Of a stretch of DNA of 37,993 nt, positions 1 to 7,039 are shown piece after piece. Under the pieces are notes generated by a model. The model was not told the origin of the DNA. It saw nothing but the letters and a program-made list of their open reading frames with translations, and did not search any database. Position 1 is the first letter of the stretch, and each line of letters starts with the position of its first letter. This stretch comes from Planctomyces sp. (GTDB lineage: Bacteria > Planctomycetota > Planctomycetia > Planctomycetales > Planctomycetaceae). The DNA lies in the NCBI GenBank assembly GCA_005778225.1, contig SXPC01000222.1:1-37993 (forward strand). The letters run 5' to 3'. The translations under genes were made by a program, and so were the position numbers.

Positions 1-166
1 AGAAGACATTAATGACACGAATTGACTGTGAACACTTGGTCTCATTTCTCGATGCAACGGATATCAATTTTCGCACACAACGCATCTTGATGTTTTCACT
101 TGTTCTCGTATGGCTTTCCGCTAACCTGAGACGAACAAAATTCCAGTCTCCGGAAGGCATTTGCTG
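1..166. other. Left-edge stretch without a confident gene
   Basis: No recognisable gene is seen. A plus-strand frame is open from the window edge through an ATG at 12 and ends with TGA at 165-167, overlapping the permease ATG at 167 by one base (TGATG). It could be the tail of an upstream gene translationally coupled to the permease, or chance. Its 51 residues after the ATG resemble nothing I know. A GGAAGG at 152-157 sits 9 nt before the ATG at 167 and is a good Shine-Dalgarno site for the permease. Confidence 0.4.
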
Positions 167-1816
167 ATGGGCGCTCTGTTGATCCTTTGCTGCGCGATGA
201 TCCTTGTCGTCATCGGCGTCATGGTCTTCCGCATGCATGCGTTTCTGGTTCTGATCTCTGTGTCGATTGTGGTGACGCAGCTGACAAGCTGGGATAGGGT
301 CTTTCGTAGCCAAGTTGATCCGGTCTCTGCCCGTGTCATATCGTCAACCAGCGATGAGATTGCCATCCAGCGCCCTCCGAAGTGGAAGATGACGGAAACG
401 ACATTCGCAGTGCTTCCGCCTGATGTGACTCTCCACTCAAATTCCAAGCTCGACATTCTCGAACTCACTGCTGATGCTTCCTCGGCTGGCCGTTATACCG
501 TCTCGACCGATCCGGCACCTGCGACTGGAAGTCTGTTGATTCCGATTCGCAAGTACGAAAACGCGATCGAGCTAGCCAACGATTCCCCCGCTCACCGTGT
601 CGCGGAAGGCTTTGGTGAGACGGCGATGAAGATTGGCATTCTCATCGCAATGGCGGCTGTCCTCGGGCGCTGTCTGCTGGTCTCCGGTGCGGCTCAGTCG
701 ATTGTCGATAAAATCCGCGGCGTTTGTGGTGAGCAGAATACGCCGATTGCTTTTGTCATCAGTAGTTTCGTTCTTTCGATCCCGCTTTTCTTTGATACGG
801 TCTTCCTGTTGCTATTGCCGCTGGCGAAAGCGATGTATCTGCAGACGGGACGTGATTACGTCAAGTATGTTCTTTCGATCGTCGTCGGTGGGACGCTGGC
901 CCACTCGCTTGTTCCGCCGACGCCGGGGCCGCTGCTTGTCGCTGCTGAGCTCAATATCTCAATGCCGATCATGTTCATGATGGGAATCTTTATTGGATGC
1001 TCGGGGATCGTCGCGGGTTATGCCTATCTCAACTGGATCAACCGCATGCTTCCCATCACGATGAGGGAAGAATCTCTGGCAACGGCTCCGGTCATGGATG
1101 CTCAGGTCACAACGAAGCCTCCTTCGTTTCTCCTCTCGGTTCTTCCCATCGTCCTGCCGATGTGTCTTCTTGCGCTCGACTTCTTATGGCCATGGTTGCA
1201 ATCGCAGCAGCCTGCCATCTTTCTTGCATCACTCACGCCAGCCATCCATTTTCTGGGAGATAAAAACATCGCCCTGACCCTCTCGGCGTTGTTCGCGTTC
1301 TTTACTCTCTGGTCCATTCCCGGCATGTCGGCGAAGGAGACCTCCAAGCAGATCCAATCCGCCCTCGCAGAAGGAGGCACCGTGCTCCTCATCATCTGCG
1401 CTGGCGGGGCCCTTGGTTCTGCTATCCAGCAAACCAACATCTCCTCTGCCTTGATCAACACGTTCCCTGTGATCAACAGCGGCTCGGGACTTCTCGTCGC
1501 TGCCTTTCTGGTCACGACATTGATCCGTGTCGCTCAGGGCTCAGCCACCGTTGCCATGATCACAGCCGTCGGCATCTTCGCGCCGCTCTCTGCGTCAATG
1601 ACGTTGCCGTTTCACCCTGTCTACCTGGCGATGGCGATCGGCTGCGGCTCGAAACCTCTTCCATGGATGAATGATGCCGGGTTCTGGGTGATTGGCAAAA
1701 TGTCGGGCTTCACCGAAAAAGAGACCTTCCAAACATTCTCCGTTCTGCTCACTATCATGGGCGTAGCTGCGTTTGCGACGACGTTGATTGCGTCGATCGT
1801 TTTTCCACTGATCTGA
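167..1816 (+). CDS. GntP-family gluconate/sugar-acid permease with a long hydrophilic insert
   Basis: Inner-membrane permease of the GntP family, which imports gluconate and related sugar acids by proton symport. It begins with two hydrophobic segments. Then, unlike ordinary GntP proteins of about 440-450 residues, it has a polar stretch of about 100 residues (roughly residues 38-140). After that the family pattern resumes at VAEGFGETAMKIG, followed by about ten membrane segments with the typical SLVPPTPGPLL and GSATVAM motifs. The open frame starts at TTG 161, but GGAAGG at 152-157 is spaced for the ATG at 167, which I chose (549 aa). The next gene, 131 bp downstream on the same strand, is a sugar-acid dehydratase, which supports a sugar-acid substrate. 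The exact sugar cannot be read from the sequence. The family call is firm and the role of the insert is unknown. Confidence 0.88.
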   Translation: MGALLILCCAMILVVIGVMVFRMHAFLVLISVSIVVTQLTSWDRVFRSQVDPVSARVISSTSDEIAIQRPPKWKMTETTFAVLPPDVTLHSNSKLDILELTADASSAGRYTVSTDPAPATGSLLIPIRKYENAIELANDSPAHRVAEGFGETAMKIGILIAMAAVLGRCLLVSGAAQSIVDKIRGVCGEQNTPIAFVISSFVLSIPLFFDTVFLLLLPLAKAMYLQTGRDYVKYVLSIVVGGTLAHSLVPPTPGPLLVAAELNISMPIMFMMGIFIGCSGIVAGYAYLNWINRMLPITMREESLATAPVMDAQVTTKPPSFLLSVLPIVLPMCLLALDFLWPWLQSQQPAIFLASLTPAIHFLGDKNIALTLSALFAFFTLWSIPGMSAKETSKQIQSALAEGGTVLLIICAGGALGSAIQQTNISSALINTFPVINSGSGLLVAAFLVTTLIRVAQGSATVAMITAVGIFAPLSASMTLPFHPVYLAMAIGCGSKPLPWMNDAGFWVIGKMSGFTEKETFQTFSVLLTIMGVAAFATTLIASIVFPLI

Positions 1817-1830
1817 GAGAAAGAAGATTT

Positions 1831-1938
1831 GCCCCAGAGTTCACAGAGGGCTCAGAGGTAAGTCTGAGATCGACTGGTTATGATGCATTTCTAATCAGGA
1901 AGTTTTCCATTTTCAGTGTCCTCTGTGATCTCTCTGGC
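1831..1938. repeat. Imperfect inverted repeat between permease and dehydratase (REP-like)
   Basis: The arms are 1831-1849 (gccccagagttcacagagg) and 1920-1938, whose reverse complement is gccagagagatcacagagg. They match at 16 of 19 positions and are separated by 70 bp. The CACAGAG-rich wording resembles dispersed palindromic intergenic repeats made of 'cacagaggacacagag' strings in many bacteria. That resemblance is from memory. The element fills most of the gap between the two genes and ends 9 bp before the dehydratase ATG, so in mRNA it could fold as a long hairpin over the start region. Confidence 0.5.
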
Positions 1939-1947
1939 TAAAACGAT

Positions 1948-3660
1948 ATGTCCGATCTCCGAAGTTCCTCGTGGTTCGCCCCCGATTCCCTCCGTGGCTT
2001 CGGCCATCGTTCACGTCTTAAAGGCATGGGGCTGGCTGATGTTGACTACAAGGGCAAGCCGGTCATTGGTTTGTTGAACACGTTTAGCGATCTCAACACG
2101 TGTCACTCGCATTTCAAAGAGCGTGTTGAGGACCTCAAACGCGGGATCTACCAAGCGGGTGGTTTCCCCGTTGAAGTTCCGGTCATGAGCCTGGGCGAGA
2201 TGTTCATGAAGCCGAGCACGATGCTTTATCGCAACTTGCTCGCGATGGAGACGGAAGAAGTTCTGCGCTGTCATCCGATCGATGCTGCTGTGCTGATGGG
2301 GGGATGTGATAAGACGATCCCTGCGATGATCATGGGGGCGATCTCTGCGGATATTCCGTCGATTGTTCTGCCCGCTGGTCCGATGCTCAAAGCCCGCTGG
2401 AAAGATGTGACGCTTGGATCTGGTTCGGATGCCTGGAAATACTGGGACGAACGTCGCGCTGGCAATCTCTGCGAAGATGACTGGTGTGCCATCGAGAACT
2501 GTATCGCCCGCTCCGCCGGGACCTGCATGACGATGGGAACGGCATCGACGATGGCTGCCATTGCGGAGTCGATGGGGCTGGCTCTTCCCAACGCCTCCTG
2601 TGTCCCTGCTGTCGTTGCGGAACACCATCGACTGGCAGCGGCGACCGGGCGACGGGCCGTTGAAATGGCCCTGGAAAACCTGACTCCCTCCAAGATTCTT
2701 CGCAAGGAATCATTCGATAATGCCATCACCACGACGATGGCGATCTCTGGTTCCACGAATGCCATCGTCCATGTTCTCGCGATGGCGCGTCGCGCCGGAT
2801 ATATGCTGACCCTCGACCGCTTTGACGAACTTTCTCGCATCACACCAGTGCTTGCCAATTTGCGTCCAGCTGGGGCATTCCTGATGGAAGACTTCTACGA
2901 CGCAGGCGGACTTCCCGCGCTCCTCACGCAACTCACCGACCTCCTCGAGACGAGCTGTCTGACGGTCAACGGGAAGACTCTTGGCGAGAACATTGCTCAG
3001 TTCCCGATCATCAACAAGGAAGTTATCCGCGTTCGTGAGAACCCTCTTTCGCCGACCGGTGGCACGTTTGTCCTTCATGGCAATCTGGCGCCCGATGGCT
3101 GTGTCATCAAGCCGACGGCTGCGGACCCCAGACTGCTCAATCATACGGGGCCTGCGATTGTTTTTGACAACTATCCCGAGCTCAAACGACGCATGCTCGA
3201 CGAATCGACTCCGTTTACTCCGGACAGCGTCCTCGTCCTGCGCAACGCTGGGCCGATCGGTGCTCCTGGTTTCCCCGAGTGGGGCATGCTTCCGATCCCG
3301 GATCGGCTGCTCAAGATGGGGATTCGGGACATGGTCCGCATCTCCGATTCCCGCATGTCTGGAACCAGCTATGGGACCTGTGTCCTTCACATCGCGCCTG
3401 AGGCGGCTGTCGGCGGACCGCTGGCGTTGGTGCAGGATGGGGATCTCATCGAACTCAACATCAACGAGCGACGGCTGACGCTGCATGTTTCTGACGAGGA
3501 ACTGGAACGTCGTCGTCAGAGTTGGGTGCCGCCGAAGTTGTATTATCCCCGCGGTTATGGCCAGCTCTTCACTCAACACGTCACCCAGGCCAACCACGGC
3601 TGTGACTTCGACTTCCTGCAAAGCTGCGACACCAAGACGCCGCCGCCGGATATTTTCTGA
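1948..3660 (+). CDS. IlvD/Edd-family dehydratase, sugar-acid (arabinonate/xylonate) type
   Basis: Cytoplasmic iron-sulfur dehydratase of the IlvD/Edd family. These enzymes remove water from a 2,3-dihydroxy acid to give a 2-keto-3-deoxy acid. At 570 aa it has the length of the L-arabinonate/D-xylonate dehydratase branch. Cys52 (NTCHSH), Cys120 (GGCDKT) and Cys193 (GTCMTMGTAST) fit the three ligands of a [2Fe-2S] cluster, and Lys122 sits where the family has a metal-binding carbamylated lysine. The C-terminal half carries the usual DSRMSGTSYGTCVLHIAPEA segment. The gene follows the GntP-type permease, so import and first dehydration of an aldonic acid is the simplest reading. Branched-chain amino-acid synthesis (true IlvD) is less likely given this neighbour and the arabinonate-like N-terminus. 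No clear Shine-Dalgarno precedes the ATG. Confidence 0.85.
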   Translation: MSDLRSSSWFAPDSLRGFGHRSRLKGMGLADVDYKGKPVIGLLNTFSDLNTCHSHFKERVEDLKRGIYQAGGFPVEVPVMSLGEMFMKPSTMLYRNLLAMETEEVLRCHPIDAAVLMGGCDKTIPAMIMGAISADIPSIVLPAGPMLKARWKDVTLGSGSDAWKYWDERRAGNLCEDDWCAIENCIARSAGTCMTMGTASTMAAIAESMGLALPNASCVPAVVAEHHRLAAATGRRAVEMALENLTPSKILRKESFDNAITTTMAISGSTNAIVHVLAMARRAGYMLTLDRFDELSRITPVLANLRPAGAFLMEDFYDAGGLPALLTQLTDLLETSCLTVNGKTLGENIAQFPIINKEVIRVRENPLSPTGGTFVLHGNLAPDGCVIKPTAADPRLLNHTGPAIVFDNYPELKRRMLDESTPFTPDSVLVLRNAGPIGAPGFPEWGMLPIPDRLLKMGIRDMVRISDSRMSGTSYGTCVLHIAPEAAVGGPLALVQDGDLIELNINERRLTLHVSDEELERRRQSWVPPKLYYPRGYGQLFTQHVTQANHGCDFDFLQSCDTKTPPPDIF

Positions 3661-3769
3661 TTACGAACATGGATCTCTGAAGTGATGTTTGTTTGATTTT
3701 GGAAACGCTGAAACATTACAAGTAACATCGACCGTCGATTTAAGAGTCGTGTGTAAACGAGGCAAACGG

Positions 3770-4645
3770 ATGAAGTTCGGACATGTCGACAATCTTACAA
3801 AGATCGATTTCTCGATTCCGCCCGATCATCCGGGGACGACGAAACTTCTGAAGGCGTCGAAAGCAAAAAATCTTGAGGTCTACGTCGGTTGCGCCAAATG
3901 GAACAAGAAAGATCTCAAGAACTTTTATCCGCGAGGCACGAAAGACGAACTGGCTTATTACTCGACGCAGTTCAATTGCATTGAGCTGAATGCCACTTTC
4001 TATCGCCTGTTCCCTGCTTCGACATTTGAAAACTGGTACGAAACGACACCGGAGAATTTCAAATTCTTTCCGAAGCTTGAAAAATCCATCTCACACTTCA
4101 AACGTTTAAAAGACGTGGGCAAGATCGTTGAAAACAACATTGCGAACATGACTCACTTGCGTGAGAAACTCGGGATGCCGTTCCTCCAGCTGCATGACAA
4201 CTTCAAGCCGAAGGATTTTGATCGTGTTGTTGAGTTTGTCGAGAACTGGACCTACGACGTACCGCTGGCGGTCGAGTTTCGTCACACCGACTGGTACAAC
4301 GACGATGACGTCTCCAGCAAGCTTTACGACTTGCTCGAAACGCACGGTATCACGAATATCCTCGTTGATACCGCAGGGCGTCGCGATCTGATGCATATGC
4401 GATTGACGACGTCGACAGCGTTTATTCGCTGGGTCGGCTCGAATGATCCGAAATCAGATCGCTCCCGACTTGATAAGTGGATTACACGCATTTCCAAATG
4501 GAAAGAGTCTGGATTGAAGAAGTTGTTTTTCTTCGTGCATCAGAATGAAGAACTGGAATCCCCTGCCCTGTCTGCTCATTTTATTAAGAAGCTCAACAAG
4601 AAGATTGGCACCAAGCTGCAGATCCCCCAAACACTCGATGCCTAA
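3770..4645 (+). CDS. DUF72 (YecE-like) protein
   Basis: Member of the DUF72/YecE family, a TIM-barrel-like fold of unknown function. The family start is seen at YVGCAKWN, followed by FYPRGTKDELAYYSTQF and the IELNATFYRLP-like stretch, then FPKLEKSISH and AVEFRHTDWY, all characteristic of DUF72. The open frame begins at TTG 3689, but its first 27 residues look unlike the family. ATG 3770 has GAGG at 3759-3762, about 7 nt upstream, so I place the start there (291 aa, close to the usual 240-300). It lies 109 bp after the dehydratase on the same strand and converges on the next gene with only 42 bp between stops. No function is inferred from the neighbours. Confidence 0.85.
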   Translation: MKFGHVDNLTKIDFSIPPDHPGTTKLLKASKAKNLEVYVGCAKWNKKDLKNFYPRGTKDELAYYSTQFNCIELNATFYRLFPASTFENWYETTPENFKFFPKLEKSISHFKRLKDVGKIVENNIANMTHLREKLGMPFLQLHDNFKPKDFDRVVEFVENWTYDVPLAVEFRHTDWYNDDDVSSKLYDLLETHGITNILVDTAGRRDLMHMRLTTSTAFIRWVGSNDPKSDRSRLDKWITRISKWKESGLKKLFFFVHQNEELESPALSAHFIKKLNKKIGTKLQIPQTLDA

Positions 4646-4687
4646 CCATCATGACTCAGAAGGCAATACGGTAATCATTCTGTTCAA

Positions 4688-5884
4688 TCAAAACCCGAGT
4701 TTCGAATCAGGCGGTTCAACGCTCGATTCTCTGCTCCACTGTTCCCATTCGCGCTGCTCCTGTTCCCACTCTTCGTATGTGCGATGATAGATACTGAAGG
4801 CAAAGTCATCGTCCATGTTGCATCCATCGAGATGCCAGAAGACCGGCCCGGGGAGTTCTGCCATTGCCCGGCAGCAGGGGCAGTCAGGGTCAACAATCGC
4901 CTCATGTCCAGAGACCGCTTCTGGAAGACGGTGGCGTTCGCGATCAATGATTGAACGCGGTGTTCGACCGTGAAACTCAAGATCAGGCGTATCGAGCCAT
5001 TTCTCGCGAACAAATTCCAAACGTGGCACTTCCGTTGTCAGAAAATCACCGACCATGAAAGCATCCGATGCGTGATTCATTCCCCGAAGCTGTTCCTGAC
5101 ATGACCAGAGGAGTTCACGCACTAGTTCGTAATACTCCACCCATTCATGAGTCCCAAAACTGCCATAGAGAAATGCATGCGATGAATCAGCGACGTCGGG
5201 AGGGCATTCTTCGAGACGTGCCCATCGATTCTGCTGCTGTTGAAGATCATGTGATACATGTTCGTGTTGTTGAATCGCTGCCTCTCGGGGCGTCATTCCG
5301 CGTAAATCTTCGCGGGAAGTCATTAGCCACTCAACATGGATCTTGTTGATCGACTCTGCAACATCAAGCCCAACAACTCGTGCAGAGAATTGCTGTCTGG
5401 CAATGAACTCAATCATCGGACGACCGTAAAGAACTTTTCGAACATCCAAAGGACCGGCTTTGATCTTTTCATCTCGGCGTTTGTCAGTAGCGAAATGCCA
5501 GGACTCGATGTCGTAAATGAACTTCCAATCTTCAGCGAGGTGATAATACAAGGAGACAACGGTTGCCGCGATGCCGTCATGATATTTCACATCACCTGAT
5601 GGTCCGGGCGCCGAGTAGCATGAGTCGACACAGACCACTCTCCCGATGAGATCAATCAGAACAATCCCTGTATCGTAGGGTTCATCGCAAAAACCTCGTT
5701 TCAGATTCCACTGACACGAACCGGCTGCAACCGGTTTTTCATATCGCCCAACCGCTGTTTGCAGCTCGCTGAGCGTCACCGGATCGGCACTCAAGGCTGC
5801 GATAACTCGATCCGCAGTACTTCCATGAAGAGTTCCTGACCAATCCTGATCGGCTTCACGAACAACAAGTCGAACATAGCTCAC
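4688..5884 (-). CDS. Hypothetical protein with two WL-T-GxTPR repeats and a CPCC cluster
   Basis: I do not recognise a named family. The frame is open from ATG 5929, but AGGAG (complement of 5893-5897) lies 8 nt before GTG 5884, giving an N-terminus reading VSYVRLVVREADQDW, so I choose GTG 5884 (398 aa). The protein is soluble, rich in Trp, Asp and Glu, with no signal peptide or membrane segment. Residues about 186-200 and 296-310 form an internal repeat: W-L-x-T, six variable positions, then G-x-T-P-R, with identical spacing (7 of 15 identical). Near the C-terminus DPDCPCCRAMAE followed by DGC suggests a metal-binding or redox cysteine cluster, and the end is a Glu/Trp/Arg-rich helix. The gene is monocistronic and convergent with the DUF72 gene. 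Confidence 0.7.
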   Translation of the reverse strand: MSYVRLVVREADQDWSGTLHGSTADRVIAALSADPVTLSELQTAVGRYEKPVAAGSCQWNLKRGFCDEPYDTGIVLIDLIGRVVCVDSCYSAPGPSGDVKYHDGIAATVVSLYYHLAEDWKFIYDIESWHFATDKRRDEKIKAGPLDVRKVLYGRPMIEFIARQQFSARVVGLDVAESINKIHVEWLMTSREDLRGMTPREAAIQQHEHVSHDLQQQQNRWARLEECPPDVADSSHAFLYGSFGTHEWVEYYELVRELLWSCQEQLRGMNHASDAFMVGDFLTTEVPRLEFVREKWLDTPDLEFHGRTPRSIIDRERHRLPEAVSGHEAIVDPDCPCCRAMAELPGPVFWHLDGCNMDDDFAFSIYHRTYEEWEQEQREWEQWSRESSVEPPDSKLGF

Positions 5885-6237
5885 AGCATCAACTCCTGAA
5901 TCATGTGGAAGATGATCTCTCCGCATCATTGTGATGCAGCGGTGTCAGCAGTTCAAATAAATTCACGTCATCATGTCTCATTCGTTTTGAGTCGTTGTAG
6001 ACGGCAGCTTTTTACAGCAACCATACCAGAGACGCACTAAAAGCATTCTCGCGATCAGGACATTTCAAGCCATGTTCGCGTCTCACAATAGGACCGACGG
6101 GGCTTCGATGAGAGGGAACATTTGCAACCGTGTTCAATCCCAGTTAGCTTTAGTATTCAGCATTCATTCATTTCAGGAATGATCGAATTGCGGGAAGTCT
6201 TCGATATGGTTTCGGGATTCGAAAGTCGGCATTACTA
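5885..6237. other. Divergent intergenic region, 353 bp
   Basis: This stretch separates the leftward hypothetical gene from the rightward ABC ATPase and should hold both promoters, but I cannot point to a convincing -35/-10 pair. It has a perfect 7-bp inverted repeat GAGACGC (6029-6035) / GCGTCTC (6078-6084) with a 42-nt spacer, and a 6-bp dyad TCATTC (6164-6169) / GAATGA (6177-6182) with a 7-nt loop. Both are short enough to be chance. No open frame here looks coding. The ATPase ATG at 6238 lacks an obvious Shine-Dalgarno. Confidence 0.4.
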
Positions 6238-6975
6238 ATGGCTTTGATCGAACTCAAGAACATTCGCAAGACTTATGATCTCGGTGAAGTGCAGGTTCAT
6301 GCTCTGCGTGAGGCAAGCTTCACCATCGAGCGAGGTGAGTACGTCGCGCTGATCGGCCCGTCAGGTTCTGGCAAGTCGACCCTCATGAATACTCTTGGCT
6401 GCCTCGATCGCCCCACTTCAGGAAGTTATACGCTGGCTGGTGAAGAAGTCGTCACCATGACCAAAAACGAGCGAGCTCATCTGCGAAACCGACAGATCGG
6501 GTTCGTCTTTCAGAACTTTAATTTGCTTGCTCGTACGAGCGCCCTGGAAAATGTTGAACTCCCCCTGCTCTATGCCAAGGGAATCAGTACGCGCGAGCGA
6601 CATGATCGTGCCAAGAAAGTTTTAACTGACGTTGGCCTTGGTGACCGCCTCGATCACCATCCCAGCCAGCTTTCTGGTGGGCAGCAACAACGTGTCGCGA
6701 TTGCGCGAGCACTCGTGAATTCTCCCTCGATTCTCATGGGCGACGAGCCGACTGGGAACCTCGATTCCAAGACAAGTCGGGACATCATCAAGCTGTTTCG
6801 CGAACTGAACGTCAAGCAGCAATTGACGGTCATCATCGTGACGCATGATCAGAATGTGGCTCGCAACGCGGATCGCATTATCGCGATGCATGACGGAGAA
6901 GTCATTTCTGATACACGAGACTTCGAACAGGCCATGCAATCGCTGCAGGCCGCAGAATCGTCACTGCTGGAATAA
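6238..6975 (+). CDS. ABC transporter ATP-binding protein, MacB/LolD type
   Basis: Cytoplasmic nucleotide-binding subunit that powers a MacB/LolD-type export complex. Residues 40-48 are the Walker A loop GPSGSGKST, Gln92 is the Q-loop, LSGGQ at 145-149 is the ABC signature, ILMGDE at 165-170 is Walker B with its catalytic Glu, and His203 in VTHD is the switch histidine. At 245 aa it is a free-standing ATPase, so its permease must be a separate polypeptide. The best candidate is the FtsX-type permease at 8963-10195 on the opposite strand. The TolC gene begins about 65 bp downstream on the same strand, so the two are probably co-transcribed. The family call is secure. The exported substrate (drug, peptide, lipoprotein) cannot be told. 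Confidence 0.93.
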   Translation: MALIELKNIRKTYDLGEVQVHALREASFTIERGEYVALIGPSGSGKSTLMNTLGCLDRPTSGSYTLAGEEVVTMTKNERAHLRNRQIGFVFQNFNLLARTSALENVELPLLYAKGISTRERHDRAKKVLTDVGLGDRLDHHPSQLSGGQQQRVAIARALVNSPSILMGDEPTGNLDSKTSRDIIKLFRELNVKQQLTVIIVTHDQNVARNADRIIAMHDGEVISDTRDFEQAMQSLQAAESSLLE

Positions 6976-7039
6976 CAATTCGAAGCGGCAACATGGGTAG
7001 ATTCAACATGACAGGACCAGGCCGTCGATATGCTTGGCT

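Noticed and set aside
12-167. Short plus-strand frame overlapping the permease ATG (TGATG)
   Set aside because: The one-base overlap is suggestive, but the 51 residues have no recognisable feature and the left edge prevents a decision. It is noted in the edge feature only.
2710-3621. Minus-strand open frame of 303 codons opposite the dehydratase gene
   Set aside because: It is antisense to a gene with conserved Cys motifs along its whole length, shows no recognisable domain, and is explained by codon bias of the real gene.
1948-3660. Annotating the dehydratase as IlvD of branched-chain amino-acid synthesis
   Set aside because: The N-terminal pattern, the 570-residue length and the adjacent GntP permease fit the sugar-acid branch better. 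No other ilv gene is nearby.
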